From Robiginitomaculum sp. (GTDB lineage Bacteria; Pseudomonadota; Alphaproteobacteria; Caulobacterales; Maricaulaceae), in the NCBI GenBank assembly GCA_021776565.1, contig JAJFFQ010000048.1, positions 1 to 64,000 on the forward strand: DNA of 64,000 nt, read 5' to 3'. Positions 9,051 through 17,775 of the stretch are shown piece after piece; positions within the stretch are counted from its first letter, which is position 1, and every line of letters starts with the position of its first letter. The notes under the pieces are model-generated. The model saw nothing but the letters and a program-made list of their open reading frames with translations, ran no database searches and was not told the DNA's origin. Made by a program: the position numbers and the translations under genes.

Positions 9051-10205
9051 TCAGAATAGCTTGAAATACATGTCAAAAATGAAAATCTTATTGCGATACC
9101 GACCGGTGATTTCCTTCAAAATCCCGTTGGCAACAAAGTCTTTGACCAAGGTTGCTGCTATATTATGCTTCACACCCAGTAATGCGGCTACAGAGTTGTT
9201 CGTTACCACTGGTGCTCCATATAAGTGATACATCAGGGTTTGTGCATTTTTGAGCTTGCGCCCCTGAAATTTCGGCATGGTTTCAGCCTCAATGATAGAG
9301 CGGATATTGGTGATCTCACGAAATACATTTATGGAGTGACGCGCTGTTTCCTGCACGCCTGTCAGAAAAAACTGTATCCATTCTGATAATTTATTATGGG
9401 TACGCACAGCCATCAACCGATCATAATACTCTTCCTTGTTTTTCATAAAAAAGTCAGAAAGGTAGAGTGACGGTTTTTGCAACAAACCAAAATAAACCAG
9501 ATAAAGGGTTATCAATAATCTACCTATCCGGCCATTGCCATCCAGAAACGGGTGTATGGTCTCTAGCTGGTAGTGGATGATGGCAATCCGTATTAAATGG
9601 GGTAAATGCACGTCTTTGTTGTGCATGAATTTTTCCAGATCACTCATCAATTCCGGGATATGTTCATGTCTTGGCGGTATGAAAGTTGCATTTGCCAAAC
9701 TCGTGCCGATCCAGTTTTGACTGGTACGAAATATCCCCGGCTGTTTATGCTCTCCCCTTACGGAAGTCAGCAGGATTTCATGTGCCTTCCTGATTAACCG
9801 GTTTGACAAGGGCAGGCCGCCCATATTTTTTAGGGATACATTAGCGGCCTTTATATAGTTATTGACTTCCAGCCAGTCATCACGGTGTTCAGGGGCAATA
9901 TCTTGCAAATCTTGCACGGCCTCTTCCAAATTAGTCTGTGTGCCTTCTATTTTGTTGGAAGATACAGCTTCTTTGGTAATGTACATCTGGATAAAGAAAT
10001 CAACATTGGGGATCAGGTGCGAATAGGCATTTAATTCTCCCAATAATCGGCTCGAATTTTCCAGAAGATCAGGTATGTGCCGGTCATGCATTTGCCATTG
10101 GGCATTGATACGAGTTGGCAAAAAAGCTTCGTATTGGTAACCGCGCTCAATACCTCCCGCATCAAATGCATTGATATCAATCACATCGAAATTCCTGTCA
10201 GACAT
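9051..10205 (-). CDS. Fic family protein (probable AMPylase), class II autoinhibited
   Basis: A roughly 384-residue Fic-domain protein. The core motif HPFLDGNGRIGR is intact, so transfer of AMP or a related group to a target protein is plausible. The N-terminal half carries SSNKIEG, matching the (S/T)xxxE(G/N) inhibitory helix, which places it in class II with built-in autoinhibition. The C-terminal segment (about residues 310-384) looks like a winged helix and may bind DNA. ATG at 10205 has GGGGA upstream; a TTG start at 10250 is less likely. An inverted repeat sits in front of the gene. It is A+T-rich compared with its neighbours and looks like an accessory insertion. Confidence 0.88.
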   Translation of the reverse strand: MSDRNFDVIDINAFDAGGIERGYQYEAFLPTRINAQWQMHDRHIPDLLENSSRLLGELNAYSHLIPNVDFFIQMYITKEAVSSNKIEGTQTNLEEAVQDLQDIAPEHRDDWLEVNNYIKAANVSLKNMGGLPLSNRLIRKAHEILLTSVRGEHKQPGIFRTSQNWIGTSLANATFIPPRHEHIPELMSDLEKFMHNKDVHLPHLIRIAIIHYQLETIHPFLDGNGRIGRLLITLYLVYFGLLQKPSLYLSDFFMKNKEEYYDRLMAVRTHNKLSEWIQFFLTGVQETARHSINVFREITNIRSIIEAETMPKFQGRKLKNAQTLMYHLYGAPVVTNNSVAALLGVKHNIAATLVKDFVANGILKEITGRYRNKIFIFDMYFKLF

Positions 10206-10236
10206 GAAATTCCCCATATATCTCAAAAAATCGTAT

Positions 10237-10268
10237 TTTTCGACATTCAAACGGTTATATGTCGAAAA
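10237..10268. promoter_or_regulatory. 10-bp inverted repeat upstream of fic
   Basis: TTTTCGACAT (10237-10246) and ATGTCGAAAA (10259-10268) are perfect reverse complements with centres 22 bp apart, two helical turns. They lie 32-63 bp upstream of the fic start, where a repressor would sit. Self-regulation through the Fic C-terminal winged helix is inference. Confidence 0.5.
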
Positions 10269-10338
10269 TTACGGGAATATATGATATATAAACCGCCTTA
10301 TGTCTAGTTTCGGGCAAATTTTATAGGTTGCCAGCTAT

Positions 10339-11331
10339 TTATTCCACCTGAAACGGGCGGGACAACAGGCCTTCAATGGCTTCATCAATGCCAACTTTGT
10401 CGGCAAGGATGGCGGTTATGGCTTCGCAGATCGGCATATCAACATCTTCACGGGTCGCCAGGGCCGTCAGGGCCGGGGCGGTGGCCGCGCCTTCGATAAT
10501 GCCGGTGCCTTTGGCGTAAACTTCATCCAGGGTTTCCCCCCGCCCCAGCGCCAGCCCACAAGACATATTGCGTGATTGTTCCGACGAGCATGTCAGCACC
10601 AGATCCCCAAGGCCGCACAGTCCGCGTAAGGTTTCCGGCATGGCCCCCAGCGCCAGCCCCAGGCGGGTCATTTCGGCAAACCCGCGCGTAATGAGCGCCG
10701 CATGGGCGCTTTTGCCCAGATCACGCCCTAAAACGATGCCGCAAGCAATAGCCAGCACGTTTTTCACCGCGCCGCCGATCTCGGCACCAATAAGATCACT
10801 GGCCAGGTATGGACGAAAACTACGCGTACCTATGGCATCCATCAAAACGCGGCCAAGAACCGGATCAGCACAGGCCAGCGTTACTGCGGTCGGCAACCCG
10901 CGAACAACATCGGCGGCAAAACTTGGCCCGGAAAGCACCGCCGGAATGGCTTGGGGGATAGTTTCCATCAACACGTCGCTCATCAATTCCAGACTGTTTT
11001 GTTCAATACCCTTGGAGCACAACAACACAGGTGTGCCTTCGCCGATATGAGGGTTTAGCGCGGTCAGGATGGTTCGGGTGAACTGCGCCGGCACCACCAT
11101 CAATATGATGTCTGCTCCTGCGGCCAGTGCCAGATCATGACTGGCGGTGATGGTATTATTCAGTTTGGCACCTGGCAGGAAAAGTCGGTTTTCATGGCGC
11201 TCGTTAATGTCCTGCACCACCCCATCCTCGCGTGCCCATAACGTAACCTTGCGTCCGGCCTGGGCGCAGGTCTGGGCCAGTGCCGTACCCCAGGCACCGC
11301 CACCAATAACGCTGATATTTTGCATGGTCAT
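10339..11331 (-). CDS. gpsA: Glycerol-3-phosphate dehydrogenase [NAD(P)+]
   Basis: A 330-residue cytosolic enzyme reducing dihydroxyacetone phosphate to sn-glycerol-3-phosphate for phospholipid synthesis. The Rossmann motif [10 protein letters not shown] is at the N-terminus, the catalytic-region motif [17 protein letters not shown] is in the middle, and the C-terminal domain includes [12 protein letters not shown]. Length matches the family. Its start overlaps the tsaD stop by 4 bp, so the pair is coupled, a conserved arrangement in alphaproteobacteria. Confidence 0.97.
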   Translation of the reverse strand: MTMQNISVIGGGAWGTALAQTCAQAGRKVTLWAREDGVVQDINERHENRLFLPGAKLNNTITASHDLALAAGADIILMVVPAQFTRTILTALNPHIGEGTPVLLCSKGIEQNSLELMSDVLMETIPQAIPAVLSGPSFAADVVRGLPTAVTLACADPVLGRVLMDAIGTRSFRPYLASDLIGAEIGGAVKNVLAIACGIVLGRDLGKSAHAALITRGFAEMTRLGLALGAMPETLRGLCGLGDLVLTCSSEQSRNMSCGLALGRGETLDEVYAKGTGIIEGAATAPALTALATREDVDMPICEAITAILADKVGIDEAIEGLLSRPFQVE

Positions 11332-12488
11332 GATTTTGGCCCTTTGCGCCCATATCCGCTCGCAGGATGCGCTTTGGCGGCCTGTTCGTCCAGCGGCCAG
11401 CGCGGCCTCGCACTAATGTTCAGGTCATCACTTTGCCCGGCAGAAAGGCGAAGGGCACCAGCATGGGCAATCATCGCGCCATTATCGGTGCAAAGACGTA
11501 AGGGCGGTGCCATAAAGGCAAATCCCCTGGCTGTCGCAGTTCTCTCTAGCTGGTCACGCAAATATGCATTGGCAGCAACACCGCCCGCAACCACCAGAGT
11601 CTTTGGCAGAGTCTTTGGCAGAGTCTTTTTTTGTTCGTGGGCTTTTGCAAACTCGTCCATGGCGTTATTTGTCCGGTCAGTCAGTACATCGGCCACGGCG
11701 ACCTGAAAAGCCGCAGACAAATCGGCACGCGCCTTGTCATCCTTTATCTGCACTGTTTCCCAACACCGGCGCACGGCGCTTTTCAACCCGGAAAAAGAAA
11801 AGTCACAGCCCGGCTTGCCCTTTAATGGTCTTGGAAGAGAAAACCGCACCGGATCGCCCTTGCGAGCCGCGCGCTCCAGTGCCGGGCCACCGGGAAAGCC
11901 CAACCCCATGATCTTGGCGCTTTTGTCAAAGGCTTCACCCAATGCATCATCAATGGTGGAGCCAAGGCGCGTATACTGGCCCAGCCCTTCAACTTTTAGC
12001 AATTGCGTATGTCCGCCAGAAACCAGCAACAACAAATAAGGAAATTCAAGCGTCTTGCCGTCTTGCCTGGCAAGCAATGGACTAAGGGCGTGGCCTTCCA
12101 GATGGTTGATAGATAAAAATGGTAAACCCTGGGCCAGTGCGATCGCTTTTGCGCACATCATGCCGACCATGACCCCGCCAACAAGTCCTGGGCCGGTGGT
12201 GGCAGCAATTCCATCCAGATCGCAAAATTCAAGACCGGCATCCTTCATTGCCCGGGCAATCAGTGTGTCCAGCACCCCCACATGGGCGCGCGCGGCAATT
12301 TCCGGCACCACGCCGCCATAAAGCGCGTGCTCGTCAATCTGGCTGTAAATCTGATCCGAGAGAATATGTGCCTGACCTTGCATATCCAGCCGCACCAGCG
12401 CCGCCGCCGTTTCATCGCAACTGGTTTCAAGGCCAAGAATGGTCAGTGGGCGATATTGCGCCGGTGTATCATTTGAGCGTATTTGCAT
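11328..12488 (-). CDS. tsaD: tRNA threonylcarbamoyladenosine synthase TsaD
   Basis: A 386-residue ASKHA-fold enzyme that transfers threonylcarbamoyl to A37 of ANN-decoding tRNAs together with TsaB and TsaE. N-terminal [13 protein letters not shown], the metal-binding HLEGH and the [10 protein letters not shown] motif are all present. Near residues 290-305 a 12-bp unit is repeated in tandem, giving [11 protein letters not shown] in the protein. This in-frame expansion just before the conserved VVAGGVAAN strand probably only lengthens a loop. It is divergent from hemC, as in many alphaproteobacteria. Confidence 0.97.
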   Translation of the reverse strand: MQIRSNDTPAQYRPLTILGLETSCDETAAALVRLDMQGQAHILSDQIYSQIDEHALYGGVVPEIAARAHVGVLDTLIARAMKDAGLEFCDLDGIAATTGPGLVGGVMVGMMCAKAIALAQGLPFLSINHLEGHALSPLLARQDGKTLEFPYLLLLVSGGHTQLLKVEGLGQYTRLGSTIDDALGEAFDKSAKIMGLGFPGGPALERAARKGDPVRFSLPRPLKGKPGCDFSFSGLKSAVRRCWETVQIKDDKARADLSAAFQVAVADVLTDRTNNAMDEFAKAHEQKKTLPKTLPKTLVVAGGVAANAYLRDQLERTATARGFAFMAPPLRLCTDNGAMIAHAGALRLSAGQSDDLNISARPRWPLDEQAAKAHPASGYGRKGPKS

Positions 12489-12517
12489 GGAGGATCGATA
12501 ACCCCCGGAGCAGTCAG

Positions 12518-13471
12518 TTGCAACCAGTCTTGAGATTAGGATCGCGCGGTTCGCCTTTGGCCCTGGCGCAAAGCCGCCTCACCCGGTCTTTGTTGGCGGC
12601 GGTGATGGGCATAAAGGACGCAGCAGAGGCAAAATCAGCCTTTCCCATAACCCGCATCACCACCAGTGGTGACCGTATCACCGACCGGCGACTGATCGAG
12701 GCTGGTGGCAAGGGATTGTTCACCAAAGAGGTAGAACAGGCGCTTCTTGATGACGATATTGATGTCGCGGTTCATTCCATGAAAGATATGCCGGTATTGC
12801 AACCGGACGGACTGTCCGTCGTTGGGTTTTTACCTCGCGAAGACCCTCGTGAAGCCTTGATTGCAAGGGGCGCACGCACGCTGGGTGAATTGCCAAAAGG
12901 GGCGCGCATTGGCACCGCATCCTTACGCCGCCAGGCACAGGTGCAGCTTGCCCGGCCTGATTGCGTGGTAGACACATTACGTGGCAATGTCGGCACCCGG
13001 CTGGAAAAAATTGCCAAAGGTGAATTTGATGCAACATTTTTGGCATTGGCGGGTCTGAAACGCCTTGACCTTGAAGACAAGGCCAGTGGTATTATCAGCG
13101 CCGACATTATGCTACCCGCACCGGCGCAAGGGGCCATTGGTCTGCAAATTCGTGAGCAAGACCATGCAAGACAGGAAAAACTGTCGCCGATATTGTGCAC
13201 ACAAACTGCCATCTGCCTTTCTGTTGAACGTGCTTTTCTGGCGGCGCTGGATGGTTCCTGTCGCACGCCAATTGCTGCATTGGCAGAAATTGAGGCAGAT
13301 AGTTTACGATTTCGCGGCGGCGTTTATACCCCGGAGGGCACGCAAAGCTGGATCTGTGAGCAAACTATTGTTTTGGGTGCATCGCCTTTACGCGAAGCCG
13401 CACAGCTTGGAGCTACACAAGGTCATATCCTTGCGGAAAAAGCCGGAAATCGGATAAAATGGCAGGGCTAA
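12518..13471 (+). CDS. hemC: Hydroxymethylbilane synthase (porphobilinogen deaminase)
   Basis: A 317-residue cytosolic enzyme that polymerises four porphobilinogens into hydroxymethylbilane. The TTG at 12518 is the chosen start. It follows GGAG (12507-12510) at 7-nt spacing and places the conserved LRLGSRGSPLALAQ at the N-terminus; upstream in-frame codons overlap tsaD and have no homology. The cofactor-binding cysteine lies in LDGSCRTPIAAL (about residue 249), and the substrate-binding region GTASLRRQAQ is present. The stop overlaps hemD by 13 bp. Confidence 0.95.
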   Translation: MQPVLRLGSRGSPLALAQSRLTRSLLAAVMGIKDAAEAKSAFPITRITTSGDRITDRRLIEAGGKGLFTKEVEQALLDDDIDVAVHSMKDMPVLQPDGLSVVGFLPREDPREALIARGARTLGELPKGARIGTASLRRQAQVQLARPDCVVDTLRGNVGTRLEKIAKGEFDATFLALAGLKRLDLEDKASGIISADIMLPAPAQGAIGLQIREQDHARQEKLSPILCTQTAICLSVERAFLAALDGSCRTPIAALAEIEADSLRFRGGVYTPEGTQSWICEQTIVLGASPLREAAQLGATQGHILAEKAGNRIKWQG

Positions 13472-14190
13472 ACCCCGGCATCCTTGTCACCCGCACATTG
13501 CCGGGTGCCCGAGCCAGTGCGGCGCGGTTAACCGATTTAGGCTATACGGCCTTTATTGATCCGGTTCTTGAAGTGCACTGCACCGGGCAAGGCACGCCTG
13601 ATCTTGACGGCATACAAGCTGTCATCGTCACCAGCGCCCACGGGGTAACAGCGTTTGTAAACTTGCAAAACACTCGGGTCTTACCGCTCTATTGCTTTGC
13701 CGGGGCCAGCCTTGAGGCAGCAAATCATGCTGTCTATCCTGGCCCCCTACATACGCTCACAGGAAATGCAGACGAATTAACTGCCATGGTAAGCGATAAT
13801 TTGCGCCCCCAAAACGGGGCGGTACTTTGGGTGCGCGGGTGTCATTTTGCCTATGACGTGACGACGGCGCTGGTCACTAAAGGTTTTGCGGTACGTGAAT
13901 GGGAGGCTTATGTGACCCGTCCGGTCAAGACGTTTTTACCTGAAACGATAAAGGCATGGCATGATGACAACATTACTGCGGCCCTGTTTCATTCGGCCCG
14001 TGGTGCCAAAACTTTTCTCACTCTTGCCGGTCAAGCCGACCTGTCCTTGGGGCAGATCAGCGCCTTTGCCATTAGCAAGGAAGTTGCCAAATCTCTTGTC
14101 TGCGCCGGTTTTAACGCCGTTCACAATGCACAAACCCCAAGCGATACAGCTATCATTGAAACAGTATTGACGCATCTTCCCTTGAAGTGA
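13459..14190 (+). CDS. hemD: Uroporphyrinogen-III synthase
   Basis: A 243-residue protein that cyclises hydroxymethylbilane with ring-D inversion. The family is poorly conserved, but the two-domain pattern is visible: VTRTLPGARASAARL near the start, AVIVTSAHGVTAF, and the later TAALFHSARGAKTFL and FAISKEVAKSL segments that close the active-site cleft. Position directly overlapping hemC and upstream of a mitofilin-like gene and hemY supports the call. Confidence 0.9.
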   Translation: MAGLNPGILVTRTLPGARASAARLTDLGYTAFIDPVLEVHCTGQGTPDLDGIQAVIVTSAHGVTAFVNLQNTRVLPLYCFAGASLEAANHAVYPGPLHTLTGNADELTAMVSDNLRPQNGAVLWVRGCHFAYDVTTALVTKGFAVREWEAYVTRPVKTFLPETIKAWHDDNITAALFHSARGAKTFLTLAGQADLSLGQISAFAISKEVAKSLVCAGFNAVHNAQTPSDTAIIETVLTHLPLK

Positions 14191-14273
14191 AAACTGAAAT
14201 TGCGACATGTTTACCCTTTGCGCATGGGCGCGTAACTCTTACATTATAGATTCTATGAACCATCGGGCATGTT

Positions 14274-15458
14274 ATGAGTGACAAGAATAAAACCGAAGAA
14301 CCGGTAGATGCCGAGTTTGAAACCCTTGATCCGGTTGAGGACAACGCAGCGTCCGGGACGGCAGAGGTCAAAGCAAAACCAGTGCGTCTGGTATTGCCTG
14401 TAGGTATTGCCGTTCTGGTCATCATCATTGCCTGGGCCAGTTGGGCTTTTGTGTTTAACAAAGCGCCTGCACCACAAAATGAGGCTGATCGCGTGGCGTT
14501 GAATGACCTTACCGCCAGAGTGGATGCCTTACAAACGGATGCAGAGGCATCACAAAAAAATATTATCGCACGCCTGAATGCTCTGGAGAGCGCACCAGAC
14601 GCAACAGGTGCAAGCCTGCAAACCATTGAGGATTTACAAGTCCGGTTAACGGCACTGGAGAAAGCACCAAGCAATACAAGCTTGCTTGAGCAAAGGCTGG
14701 ATCGGCTCGAGACCCAAATAGGCACCATGGGTTCAGGTGTGCAAAACAGCGCCCCACCCGCTCAGCAATTGATCGATATACTGGATCGTCTGGACGCCCT
14801 GGAAAGCGCCCAGCGAAGCACCGATCAGGGTGCACCATCCACGGCACAAATCGAGCGGCTGGGCACACTTGAAGATGAAATTTCCTCTTTGCAAAGTCGC
14901 CTTGACGCACTGGAAGTGAAAAATACACGCACCAACGGAACAGCCGGTCTTTCCCTTGGTATTCTGGCCCTTGATGGTGCTGCTCAGACCGGCCAGCCTT
15001 TTGAGGCTGAATGGCGCGCACTGGCAAAGCAATTGCCGCAAAACAGTGACCTGCTGGTCATTAAGCCATTGGCCGCAACAGGTGTGCCAAGCCAAAACGC
15101 GCTCGTGCGCTCTTTTGCACAAACCCTGCAGGCGATCCGCGATGCAGCAAACTCTGGTGATCTGGACAGGCCCGGCATGGTGGACAAGGCCAAAGCTGCA
15201 CTGGGGTCGATCATCAGTGTGCGGCGTATTGATGGCAATGCAAAAGGCATGGATGCCGTATTAACACGCGCTGAAGCGGCACTGGAGGATGAAGATTTAA
15301 GTACCGCAGTGCAAGCCCTCGGCGAGCTTGAGGGCGCAGCGCAAAGGGCCGCGCAAGGCTGGCTCGCCCAGGCCAGTGCCCGCATAACCTTGAGCCAGGC
15401 CATAGCACGTCTGAAAGCCATGGCAGGGGCCGATACAGTGACAGAGGTAACCCCATGA
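14274..15458 (+). CDS. Mitofilin/COG4223-like inner-membrane protein
   Basis: A 394-residue protein. An acidic cytoplasmic N-terminus (1-40) leads to one membrane segment (VLPVGIAVLVIIIAWASWAF, about residues 39-60), a long periplasmic coiled coil (about 70-230, repeated DRLDALE/RLDALEV heptads) and a C-terminal helical domain. This is the alphaproteobacterial Mic60-like family encoded beside hem genes, thought to shape the inner membrane and contact the outer membrane. The downstream hemY start overlaps by 4 bp. Confidence 0.85.
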   Translation: MSDKNKTEEPVDAEFETLDPVEDNAASGTAEVKAKPVRLVLPVGIAVLVIIIAWASWAFVFNKAPAPQNEADRVALNDLTARVDALQTDAEASQKNIIARLNALESAPDATGASLQTIEDLQVRLTALEKAPSNTSLLEQRLDRLETQIGTMGSGVQNSAPPAQQLIDILDRLDALESAQRSTDQGAPSTAQIERLGTLEDEISSLQSRLDALEVKNTRTNGTAGLSLGILALDGAAQTGQPFEAEWRALAKQLPQNSDLLVIKPLAATGVPSQNALVRSFAQTLQAIRDAANSGDLDRPGMVDKAKAALGSIISVRRIDGNAKGMDAVLTRAEAALEDEDLSTAVQALGELEGAAQRAAQGWLAQASARITLSQAIARLKAMAGADTVTEVTP

Positions 15459-17173
15459 TCCGTCTTGCCTTTTATATAGCCGTCGCTCTTGTGATTGGTA
15501 TTTTTGCCTTCTGGCTGGCGGCCCATCCGGGGCAGGTGGTCGTTGAGGCCTTTGGTCTGGAGATACGCACCAGCGCGGCGGCTTCGCTTGTGCTTTTATT
15601 GCTGCTTACCTTTGCGCTTGCATTTTCCTGGCGGGGTCTGGCCTGGCTGATTGAACTGCCGACGCAGCTGCGCAAGGGGCGGGCGCAATCGCGCCGTGAC
15701 AAAGGCTATGACGCGCTGGAAATGGCTGTTATTGCGGCGGCCTCCGGTGATGCACAAGGGGCTGTAAAAAATGCCGAACGGGTAAAAATGTTGCTGGATC
15801 GCCCTGCGCTTTCTGGTTTGCTGGCTGCGCGCGCCGCCGAAGCAGCGGGCGACATTGCCGGTGCAGAACGCCAGTATCAGATATTACTGGAGGACAAGCG
15901 CACCGCATTGGCCGCCCGGCGCGGCCTTGTTCGAGCGGCACTGGAGCGGCGCGATTACAGGGCCGCCATAGGTGAATCTATGGCCGCATTTGACGCCGAA
16001 CCCGGCGCAAAATGGGCGTTTGAGGCACTTTTTGATGCGCAAATTGCCGCCCGTGACTGGGCCGGAGCCATCACATCATTATCTCGCGGTGAAAAACGCG
16101 GCCATATTGTATCTTTGGCTGCCAAACGACGTCGCGCCGTTCTTCTGGCTGCGGAAAGCTCCGGGGCCGAGGCCAGAGGCGACGAAGACGAGGCCAGACG
16201 CCTGGCAGAAAAAGCGGTTATTGCAGCGCCGGGGTTTGCCCCGGGCGCAGCCCTGGCGGCGCGCCTTCTGGTGGCTGCGGGAAAGAGCTGGCGTGCGGCA
16301 GGTTTGCTGGAAGATGCCTGGGCGGCAAAACCACACCCGGCACTGGCTCTGGCCTATCGCGATCTGAAAGAAGATGAACGGGAAAAATCACGGGCCAAGC
16401 GGTTACGCGGTTTTGCCGACCTGAACCCTGAACACCGCGAAAGCCGGATACTTAATGCTGAAATTGCCCTGGATGAAAATGATACACAGACGGCACGTAT
16501 GGCTCTGGCCCCCATACTGGAAACAGAAACACCGCCGTCCTCACGGCTGTGCACATTGATGAGCAAGATCGAGCGGGCCGCCGACAACGCACGGGAGGCC
16601 AATGTCTGGCTGAGCCGCTCCCTTTCGGCACCCAGCGAACCGGACTGGTCAGACCTTGATCCCGAAGGCCCGGCCTTTGGCTATCGTGATGAGGACTGGG
16701 CGCGGCTGGTTTATTCTTATGGTGATGCGGGCGAGCTGATCCATCCACGCCATGAACGCTTCGAGCGCATGCCTCTGGATCCTGGGCAGGCACTTTTCCT
16801 GCAAGCCCCCGAAGACATTGAAGATGCCGAAGATGACGTGAAAGCCAAAACAACAATTGTGGGTACTGGGGACGAGGCTAGCGAAACTATGACGGAAGCA
16901 CCCAACGACCCTGAAGACCAGGCTGATAAGGTGGTGGAAAAATCCGTCGCCCCCAAACGCACGCGAAGCCGAAAACCCCGGAACCCCCGCAAGAAAGCAA
17001 AATCAGAAAACCGTAACAAACCGGCAAAAGAGAGCGAGCCAAAACCTGAAGCTGTACCCAGCCCGGATCTGGATGTTGCCGGGTTTCCCCGCCAACCGGA
17101 TGACCCCGGCCCTCTGCCCGAAAACACCAGCGACGATGCGGACATGCAAGCCCGCAAACGCGAAGTGCATTAA
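15455..17173 (+). CDS. hemY: HemY-like membrane protein with TPR repeats
   Basis: A 572-residue protein with two N-terminal membrane segments (about residues 4-22 and 42-62) followed by the HemY-N domain and alanine-rich helical TPR-like repeats to about residue 430. The C-terminal 120 residues are a charged, low-complexity Lys/Arg/Pro/Glu tail (KRTRSRKPRNPRKKAKSEN). This is the alphaproteobacterial HemY of the heme cluster, not the Bacillus protoporphyrinogen oxidase of the same name; its biochemical role is not settled. It ends the hemC-hemD-mitofilin-hemY operon. Confidence 0.88.
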   Translation: MIRLAFYIAVALVIGIFAFWLAAHPGQVVVEAFGLEIRTSAAASLVLLLLLTFALAFSWRGLAWLIELPTQLRKGRAQSRRDKGYDALEMAVIAAASGDAQGAVKNAERVKMLLDRPALSGLLAARAAEAAGDIAGAERQYQILLEDKRTALAARRGLVRAALERRDYRAAIGESMAAFDAEPGAKWAFEALFDAQIAARDWAGAITSLSRGEKRGHIVSLAAKRRRAVLLAAESSGAEARGDEDEARRLAEKAVIAAPGFAPGAALAARLLVAAGKSWRAAGLLEDAWAAKPHPALALAYRDLKEDEREKSRAKRLRGFADLNPEHRESRILNAEIALDENDTQTARMALAPILETETPPSSRLCTLMSKIERAADNAREANVWLSRSLSAPSEPDWSDLDPEGPAFGYRDEDWARLVYSYGDAGELIHPRHERFERMPLDPGQALFLQAPEDIEDAEDDVKAKTTIVGTGDEASETMTEAPNDPEDQADKVVEKSVAPKRTRSRKPRNPRKKAKSENRNKPAKESEPKPEAVPSPDLDVAGFPRQPDDPGPLPENTSDDADMQARKREVH

Positions 17174-17273
17174 CCAAATATATCGATATAAAGCTGTGCG
17201 CAGCGCCCTTGCCCATACAAGCTGCACCGGTTAGCGTGCGCGCCGATTGAAAGGCCCCCTTACGGGACTTTTG

Positions 17274-17349
17274 GCCGCATTAGCTCAGTTGGTAGAGCAC
17301 GTCATTCGTAATGACGGGGTCAGGTGTTCGAATCACCTATGCGGCACCA
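17274..17349 (+). tRNA. tRNA-Thr (anticodon CGT)
   Basis: A full cloverleaf is visible. GCCGCAT pairs with ATGCGGC, the D-arm is GCTCAGTTGGTAGAGC, the anticodon stem CGTCA/TGACG encloses loop TTCGTAA with anticodon CGT, and the T-loop is TTCGAAT. The CCA end is encoded. Its last six bases are also the start of a tandem repeat. Confidence 0.97.
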
Positions 17350-17576
17350 TTTCTTTTGTCTCGCGGCGCGAAGAAGCGCCTCCGACGGGGCGGCGAACGG
17401 TCGCCGGTGCGCAGTCGCGCCCTTTGGTGCGGTTCGAGGCTGGTCTTTCGACCCGCACCATTTCTTTTGTCTCGCGGCGCGAAGAAGCGCCTCCGACGGG
17501 GCGGCGAACGGTCGCCGGTGCGCAGTCGCGCCCTTTGGTGCGGTTCGAGGCTGGTCTTTCGACCCGCACCATTTCT
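17345..17576 (+). repeat. 111-bp tandem repeat beginning inside the tRNA-Thr 3' end
   Basis: Copy 1 spans 17345-17455, copy 2 spans 17456-17566 and is identical as far as I can read, and a third copy stops after 10 bases (17567-17576). Each unit begins with CACCATTTCT, so every copy carries the tRNA acceptor tail. Inside each unit GGTGCGG and CCGCACC can pair as a strong hairpin. Because 111 is a multiple of three, open frames run through it on both strands, but none looks like a protein. Confidence 0.9.
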
Positions 17577-17775
17577 CACATTATAAAACATGTGTTAAGC
17601 CCTGATGTTTCAAGGCCATATGTATTGAAAATAGATTGAGAAAATTGTGGGCTTCTCCTCCGACTTGATCAGTGGAAAACATGGGAGCAATGGGACGCTG
17701 TCCCCCATGGAATTTAAACAACAAAACTGAAACCACAAGGCGTCTTGAAAACCAGGAGCTATACGGTTGCAAACA
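17577..17775. other. Intergenic stretch after the tRNA-linked repeat
   Basis: About 200 bases, A+T-rich at first, with no gene, tRNA or clear terminator. It separates the tRNA-Thr repeat from the end of the convergent M20 peptidase gene. Confidence 0.5.

Noticed and set aside
17247-17639. Repetitive ORFs through the tRNA-linked tandem repeat
   Set aside because: They begin inside or before a tRNA gene and stay open only because the repeat unit is a multiple of three. The protein repeat is low-complexity Arg-rich on both strands.
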